Assembly (NCBI GenBank): GCA_023150835.1
Contig: JAKLKB010000027.1
Coordinates: 1 to 57,836, forward strand
DNA from: Myxococcota bacterium
GTDB lineage: Bacteria > Myxococcota_C > UBA6777
Length of the DNA: 57,836 bases
Direction: 5' to 3'
Shown: one piece after another, positions 53,192 to 57,836 of the stretch
Position numbering within the stretch: the stretch's first letter is position 1
Layout of the letters: every line of letters starts with the position of its first letter
The notes under the pieces: model-generated
Seen by the model: only the letters and a program-made list of their open reading frames with translations
What the model was told of the DNA's origin: nothing
Database searches by the model: none
Made by a program: the position numbers and the translations under genes

Positions 53192-54448
53192 ATGAGCCGA
53201 TTTGATGTACTGCGCAAAGAGATCGCGAACATTCAAAGCAAACACCGCGCACGTCCTGAGATGATGCGCGGACTCAAAGTGCCGTATTATCGGCGAGGTG
53301 AGATGGCGATCCCGGGCTTTCGGATGGCAAAAGGCGGCGATATCGAAACCGATGGGCGCATCCAAAGCCTTCGTGTCATGAACAAAGCTGCCGAACTTCC
53401 TATCGACTTTTTCTTTTATGATCTAGAAGATGCCGCTCCTGATAATCCAGACTTTAAGGTCTATGCTCGCCGCTTTATTGTGGAAGCCCTCACCACCAAC
53501 GACTACGGCAAGCGCGTGGTGGGCTTTCGCCCCAACAACATCCGCACCTCTTACTTTGAGCAAGACTTGATTGAAGTCCTCAGCGGCGCGGGCCATCGCC
53601 TTGACGCATTGGTAATCCCCAAAACCGAGTACGCCGAAGAAGTCCAAGATATCGTCCAGATCGTTCGCGATATCCAGCGCATCGCGGGCCATCCCAACGT
53701 CCCCGCTCTGGAGATATTGATCGAATCTCCCCGCGCCCTGCTCGAAGCCGAAAAGATCGCTGCCATCGACGGTGTCGCCTCTTTGATCTTTGGATCGTGG
53801 GACTTTGCCCGAACCATCAGCGGCAAAGTCACCCCCGAAGGATGGCTCGAAGAACAAGCCTTTGCTCGTCAAATGTTGCCCATCGTTGCCGCAGCTTACG
53901 GCAAAGACGCTGTAGATGCCGTCACCGCAACGCTTCCTCTTCGCCCCAAAAAACCCGCAGCGATGGACGAAGCCACCTACAACATCGCGCTTTCTCTGCC
54001 CGCCTCATCTCTTGATCCCGCCAAATACAGCGAAGAATTCATCGCAGCCATGCGAAAAAAAGAACGCGCACTCGAACTTGTTCGACGCGATGCCGAAAAC
54101 GCCCGCGCCATCGGCTATGCTGCCAAATGGATCCTGCACCCTGATCAGATCGAACCTGTCCACAGCGCTTGGTCGCCTGATCACAAGACGGCCAAAACAG
54201 CACTTGATCTTGTAGCGCATTATACCCGCGCTGCTCGCAGCGGTTCGGGGGCCGAAGTCGACGAAGATCGCCTCGCGGACAAGGCCGTGATCGGAACCGA
54301 GTGGTGGCAAGTCCTCGGCGGACTTCGTGCGGGCACACTGACCGACGCCGATGTCCAAGCCACCGGCTTCGATCTCGAAACACTCCAACGCACCGTCGTC
54401 ACCCACGATCAACACCAAACTCTCCAAAAAGAAGGCTTCAGTAGCTGA
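53192..54448 (+). CDS. mcl1: CitE-like lyase, probable malyl-CoA/beta-methylmalyl-CoA lyase
   Basis: A 418-aa HpcH/HpaI-family protein. Key blocks: PIDFFFYDLEDAAPDNPDF, VVGFRPNNIRT (substrate Arg), ALEILIESPRALLEAEKI (metal Glu) and SLIFGSWDFART (metal Asp region). It is longer than the usual 310-340 aa, with an extended C-terminus. From context with the next two genes it would split beta-methylmalyl-CoA into glyoxylate and propionyl-CoA in the ethylmalonyl-CoA pathway; a plain malyl- or citramalyl-CoA lyase is the alternative. ATG at 53192 has AAGGAG; the frame extends upstream without a binding site. Repeat B5 begins 1 nt after its stop. Confidence 0.75.
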   Translation: MSRFDVLRKEIANIQSKHRARPEMMRGLKVPYYRRGEMAIPGFRMAKGGDIETDGRIQSLRVMNKAAELPIDFFFYDLEDAAPDNPDFKVYARRFIVEALTTNDYGKRVVGFRPNNIRTSYFEQDLIEVLSGAGHRLDALVIPKTEYAEEVQDIVQIVRDIQRIAGHPNVPALEILIESPRALLEAEKIAAIDGVASLIFGSWDFARTISGKVTPEGWLEEQAFARQMLPIVAAAYGKDAVDAVTATLPLRPKKPAAMDEATYNIALSLPASSLDPAKYSEEFIAAMRKKERALELVRRDAENARAIGYAAKWILHPDQIEPVHSAWSPDHKTAKTALDLVAHYTRAARSGSGAEVDEDRLADKAVIGTEWWQVLGGLRAGTLTDADVQATGFDLETLQRTVVTHDQHQTLQKEGFSS

Positions 54449-54449
54449 G

Positions 54450-54582
54450 TTCGTTTGGGTTTGTGGGGCTTTGCCCTACCCCGCCATAGAGCTTTGCCCC
54501 CTTGACCCCGTATTGGCGAAACGATCACTGTTTTTCAAAGAGACGACTCTGTCGCTTGAACCTCTACAAACACGGGAGGTTC
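54450..54582 (+). repeat. Family B hairpin repeat, copy B5
   Basis: Directly after the mcl1 stop and 21 nt before the mcd start. Contains TGTGGGGCTTTGCCCTA and the CCCCTTGACCCCGTATTGGC core. As it lies within the apparent operon, it could act as an attenuator or RNA stabiliser. Confidence 0.85.
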
Positions 54583-54603
54583 TGAACCACCAAGGAGTTC
54601 ATC

Positions 54604-56232
54604 GTGAGCCTTCACCTCGCCGCCCTTGCTCTCGACAACGCCGCACAGATCCTCGATCACCTTGGCCGCTGTTTTGCCCATCGTGTCGCCCATGAGGGCC
54701 GATTCTCTCGCCCTTTGCTTGATGCCCAACAACCCACCGCGTTCCTTTATGCCCATCTGCTCGCCGATCTCGAAGCTGCACAGGCTGGACTACGATACGC
54801 CACACAACAAGGCCCCTACGAACAAGAACTCGCACAAACGTATGCTGCCCTGATGTTGCGCCGTTTTCTCCAACGCCTCGTCCTGCGCGAACACGAATTT
54901 GGCTGGCAAGGCGATATCTACGCCTCCCTCCAAACCCACCGACATTGGATCGAGGCCACACTCGCAACGCCTCGTCTTGTCGCCCTCGGGCAAACCTTGC
55001 TCGATCGCGATGCCGAATGGAGCGGGGCTTATGGCGTCAGCGAAGACCACGAAGATGTACGCCGTGTCTTTGCTCGATTTGCAGACGAAAAAGTCGCTCC
55101 GCTTGCCGAGTCGATCCACCGACACGATGGCATCCTCCCCGAGCCTCTCCTCCAAGAATACGCAGCAATGGGCGTCTTTGGCATCTCGATCCCCGACCGC
55201 TACAACGGCAGCTTTGTGGATCACCTCACCATGTGCCTTGCGACCGAAGAACTCAGCCGCGCAAGCCTTGGGGCGGGCGGCAGCGTCATCACGCGACCTG
55301 AGATCTGCGCCAAAGCGCTCCTCAAAGGCGGAAGCGACGAACAAAAACGGCGCTGGCTCCCCGCCATCGCACGCGGCGAAGTCTTGGTCAGCGTCGCAGT
55401 CACCGAACCCAACGCAGGCTCTGACGTCGCCAACGTCCGTGTCTCCGCACGTCCGACCGATGGCGGATATCTGATCAACGGCGAGAAAACGTGGTGTACT
55501 TTTGCAGGCCGCGCCAACGTCTTTATCTTGCTCGCTCGCACGGGCGAAGCCGACGCAGGACACAAAGGTCTCACCCTGTTTTTGGTCGAAAAACCCGCCA
55601 AGATATCCGAGACCGATCACCACCACTTCTCTTCTACACAACGCGACGGAGGCCGATGCGAAGGCCGTGCGATCCCGACCCTCGGCTATCGTGGAATGCA
55701 CTCTTTTAGCGTCTGTTTTGAAGATTATTTTGTCCCCACAACCCATCGCATCGGAGAAGAAGGACAAGGCTTTGCGCTTCAAATGGAAGGCTTTTCGGGA
55801 GGTCGCATCCAGACCGCTGCTCGCGCTGTCGGTGTAATGGAAGCAGCCTTGCGCGAAGCCATCCGCTACGCCCAAGATCGCCAAGTCTTCGGAAAACCCA
55901 TGTCGGACTACGCCTTGACTCGTGTCAAACTCGTCGAGATGGCCGCAACCTTGATGGTGAGCCGACAACTCAGCTACCATGTCGCCTCTCTCATGGACGA
56001 TGGCATGGGCGGTATGGAAGCCTCGCTCGTCAAACTCCTTGCCTGCCGCGAAGCCGAATCCCTCACCCGCGAAGCCATGCAGATCCACGGTGGTATGGGC
56101 TATTCCGAAGAGTATCCTGTCAGTCGCTATTGGCTCGACGCCCGCGTCCTCAGCATCTTCGAAGGTGCCGAAGAAGTCCTCGCCCTGTACGTCGTCGCTC
56201 GACAAGCTCTCTCACGCTACCTTTCCCCATAA
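54604..56232 (+). CDS. mcd: Acyl-CoA dehydrogenase, probable methylsuccinyl-CoA dehydrogenase
   Basis: A 542-aa flavoprotein. Residues 1-135 are a helical N-terminal extension, as found in methylsuccinyl-CoA dehydrogenases of about 550 aa. The acyl-CoA dehydrogenase core follows: SVAVTEPNAGSDVANVRV, GEKTWCTFAGRANVF, QTAARAVGVMEAALREA and MQIHGGMGYSEEYPVSRYWLDARV, with Glu in SIFEGAEEV near the usual base position. It would oxidise (2S)-methylsuccinyl-CoA to mesaconyl-C1-CoA. Start is GTG at 54604 with AAGGAG upstream. Sits between the citE-like and MaoC genes. Confidence 0.8.
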   Translation: MSLHLAALALDNAAQILDHLGRCFAHRVAHEGRFSRPLLDAQQPTAFLYAHLLADLEAAQAGLRYATQQGPYEQELAQTYAALMLRRFLQRLVLREHEFGWQGDIYASLQTHRHWIEATLATPRLVALGQTLLDRDAEWSGAYGVSEDHEDVRRVFARFADEKVAPLAESIHRHDGILPEPLLQEYAAMGVFGISIPDRYNGSFVDHLTMCLATEELSRASLGAGGSVITRPEICAKALLKGGSDEQKRRWLPAIARGEVLVSVAVTEPNAGSDVANVRVSARPTDGGYLINGEKTWCTFAGRANVFILLARTGEADAGHKGLTLFLVEKPAKISETDHHHFSSTQRDGGRCEGRAIPTLGYRGMHSFSVCFEDYFVPTTHRIGEEGQGFALQMEGFSGGRIQTAARAVGVMEAALREAIRYAQDRQVFGKPMSDYALTRVKLVEMAATLMVSRQLSYHVASLMDDGMGGMEASLVKLLACREAESLTREAMQIHGGMGYSEEYPVSRYWLDARVLSIFEGAEEVLALYVVARQALSRYLSP

Positions 56233-56295
56233 TCGGCGGCTTTCAGAAGCCTCGCCCACAAACGTATGATCCAAGAATCCACAAAGGAGCACGCG

Positions 56296-57360
56296 ATGCA
56301 ACAAAAAGGCTGGACGGGTTATTTTTTTGAAGACTTTACGCTGGGGATGAAGCTCAAAGGCCCCACGCCGCGTACCATGACAGACGGCGAGATCGCCCTC
56401 TACATCGCCCTCACGGGAGATCGCACCCCTCATTTTTGTGGACCCCGCCGTCTCATCCACCCGCTGATCATCTTTCATACTGTTTTCGGACAAACGGTGC
56501 GCCAGATCTCTCTCAATGCACGCGCCAATCTTGGCTATGCTGATATGCGCTGGATCGCCCCTGTCTTTGTCGGTGATACGCTCTCTATCTATATGGAAAT
56601 TATCGGACTCAAAGAAAACTCTTCCCGCGATAGCGGCGTTGTCTACGTCAAAAACACCGCCTACAAACAAGACGGAACCGAAGTCATGCGCTTTACGCGC
56701 TGGGTGATGCTCCGCAAACGCACAAGCCACCCCACGCCTTTCCTCGATCAACCGCACCTCCCCTCTCTCCCCAAGATCGTCCCCCCCGAAGAACTCGCTC
56801 TCTTTGAAGAAACTTTACCAACCTTTGAGCAGTGCGGAGGCCGATGGGCTTTTGAGGATTATCAGATCGGTGAGCGGATCTTTCATTATGACGGCATGAC
56901 CATGAACGACTCCGATCAGATGACCTTTACCCGCCTTTTTCAAAACAGCGCCAAAGTTCATTTTGATCGACACAAGATGAACGGAACGCCCCTACTCTAC
57001 GGCGGTTTGGCGATCAGTCACGGATACGCCCAAGCCTTCAACGGTCTTGAGATGCGCCTCGGTCTGCGCGCCCTCAACAGCGGCCATCACACTCACCCCA
57101 CCCACAGCGGCGACACGCTCTACACCTTCACCGATGTCCTCGACAAAGCCTCTCTGCCCGATCCTTCGGTCGGTGCGCTGCGATTGCGGATGATCGTTGT
57201 CAAAAATCTCGACCCCTCTGAGTTCTCCGAATCAGGACAAACCTTTCCGATCACCCAAGAAGATCCCCACAAACCCGGAAAAACACAGTACCCTTCCCAT
57301 ATCGTCCTTGATCTCGATTATTGGGAGATCTTACCCCGTCAAGCTGCTCTCATCGCTTGA
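56296..57360 (+). CDS. mch: Double-MaoC hydratase, probable mesaconyl-C1-CoA hydratase
   Basis: A 354-aa protein with two hot-dog (MaoC-like) halves (about 5-150 and 180-340). The first has GYFFEDFTLGMKL and RWIAPVFVGDTLSIYMEI; the second has WAFEDYQIGERIFHYDGMT, HFD and the GLAISHGYAQAF segment. Length and double domain match mesaconyl-CoA hydratase, which makes beta-methylmalyl-CoA. ATG at 56296 has AAAGGAG 7 nt upstream; starts 63 nt after mcd. Repeat B6 follows the stop. Confidence 0.82.
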   Translation: MQQKGWTGYFFEDFTLGMKLKGPTPRTMTDGEIALYIALTGDRTPHFCGPRRLIHPLIIFHTVFGQTVRQISLNARANLGYADMRWIAPVFVGDTLSIYMEIIGLKENSSRDSGVVYVKNTAYKQDGTEVMRFTRWVMLRKRTSHPTPFLDQPHLPSLPKIVPPEELALFEETLPTFEQCGGRWAFEDYQIGERIFHYDGMTMNDSDQMTFTRLFQNSAKVHFDRHKMNGTPLLYGGLAISHGYAQAFNGLEMRLGLRALNSGHHTHPTHSGDTLYTFTDVLDKASLPDPSVGALRLRMIVVKNLDPSEFSESGQTFPITQEDPHKPGKTQYPSHIVLDLDYWEILPRQAALIA

Positions 57361-57372
57361 TCTTACCGAGGT

Positions 57373-57527
57373 GGCTTGTTGCCAAAAAAACCCCGTGTTC
57401 GCACCATTTCAACCGACAACGTCGTCTGAAAGAAAAACCTGTGTTCTCTTCGCCCAACATGGGGTCAAGGGGGCAAAGCTCCCTTGTGGGGCGTGGGGTG
57501 AAACCCCACAAAACCCTCCAACAAGTG
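57373..57527 (-). repeat. Family B hairpin repeat, copy B6
   Basis: Most complete copy, with inverted ends CTTGTTG (57375-57381) and CAACAAG (57519-57525) and hairpin GTGGGGTGAAACCCCAC. It starts 12 nt after the mch stop. Confidence 0.9.
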
Positions 57528-57533
57528 ACTTTA

Positions 57534-57585
57534 TACGAGATCCGCTCGTTGCGTGATCGTAAAGAGGTAGGGGCAGACAGGTATG
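57534..57585 (+). mobile_element. Family A element fragment, copy A9
   Basis: Left half only: TACGAGATCCGCTCGTTGCG, then the conserved GTAGGGGCAGACAGG, after which similarity stops. It begins 6 nt after repeat B6. Confidence 0.75.
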
Positions 57586-57706
57586 CACTTGGACCAACTC
57601 AATCGATTCGTTTCGCTGACAACACGACTCTTTTTTCCCTGCGTAACGAGGTTTCTGCTCCGGACTGTTCGCTTTGACGGCTGCTTTTTTCAAAGCAAAC
57701 AGTTTC

Positions 57707-57827
57707 TACGAGTTCCGTCCATGAAGTACGTGAAAAAGTAGGGGCAGACAGGTGTGGCTGCCCAATCACAGGGCGTTTACAACAAATCGCATCGACACTT
57801 TTGGATACGCTTTTGACGGATATGATA
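57707..57827 (+). mobile_element. Family A variant, copy A10
   Basis: TACGAGTTCCGTCC left end, GTAGGGGCAGACAGGTGTGG centre, AGGGCGTTTACAAC and a right end CGGATATGATA. Shares the AGGGCGTTTACAAC block with copy A6. No gene is seen from 57361 to the window end. Confidence 0.7.
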
Positions 57828-57836
57828 GGAACGATG

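Noticed and set aside
54790-56205. Minus-strand open frame of about 470 codons opposite mcd
   Set aside because: The plus strand encodes a clear acyl-CoA dehydrogenase; the antisense reading has no domain and arises from codon bias.

Overview
The window looks like chromosomal DNA of a Gram-negative, predatory or otherwise complex delta-type bacterium, best matching Myxococcota or Bradymonadota. This is inferred from gene content: a giant Ser/Thr kinase-ATPase-TPR protein, an FHA-containing sigma-54 activator, several lipoproteins with Glu/Pro or TNPDG linkers and cysteine-rich repeats, an outer-membrane-type protein, a bacterial acyl-CoA-binding protein and a SMYD-like SET protein. There are no rRNA, tRNA, phage or complete transposase genes and no CRISPR array that I can see. 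About 37 genes are convincing on both strands.

Layout. 1-3.1 kb: SET-domain protein, acyl-CoA-binding protein, DUF2064 transferase. 3.1-7.0 kb (minus): proton-translocating transhydrogenase in three parts (pntAA, pntAB, pntB) and a ferredoxin. 7.3-12.8 kb: GNAT-type protein, tyrosine-catabolism pair fahA-maiA, a membrane sensor-like protein, an SDR. 13-20.9 kb: cysteine-repeat lipoprotein, PNGase F-like lipoprotein, HEAT protein, MazG-like enzyme, a beta-rich envelope protein and a small lipoprotein. 21-32.8 kb: sigma-54 regulator, MFS symporter, Gfo/Idh-SCP2 fusion directly followed by the giant kinase, an Rnl5-type RNA ligase, a HAD phosphatase. 32.8-42.6 kb: GT-C-like membrane protein, Tat-exported phosphoesterase, secreted Tyr/Arg-rich protein, a PF10118-like protein, a duplicated secreted domain, a large cysteine-paired Sel1 protein and a membrane protein. 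42.7-52.9 kb: TldE/TldD, a large MscS-type channel, a membrane protein and a second cysteine-rich lipoprotein. 53-57.4 kb: a citE-like lyase, an acyl-CoA dehydrogenase and a double-MaoC hydratase, read here as mcl1-mcd-mch, three consecutive steps of the ethylmalonyl-CoA pathway.

The most striking feature is non-genic. The intergenic space is populated by at least three families of small non-autonomous repeats. Family A (about 110-120 bp, ten copies or fragments) has inverted ends and generates 3-bp TNA target duplications. Three copies sit exactly on the TAA stop codon of a gene, so that the duplication regenerates the stop. Family B (about 125-160 bp, six copies) is made of successive GC-rich hairpins and usually lies just after a stop or just before a ribosome binding site; one copy runs in frame through the 5' end of a coding region. 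Family C (114 bp, one copy) has 15-bp inverted ends, a 20-bp palindrome in its centre and flanking direct repeats.

Short tandem repeats are also abundant. They occur in coding sequence, always in multiples of three (9, 18, 21, 24, 27 and 72 bp), and at gene ends between convergent genes (9, 20, 22 and 28 bp). Two 38-bp duplications with a 71-72 bp period copy the ends of genes. Three plausible housekeeping promoters share a TTGACG -35 box with a 17-bp spacer, and a fourth has TTGACA.
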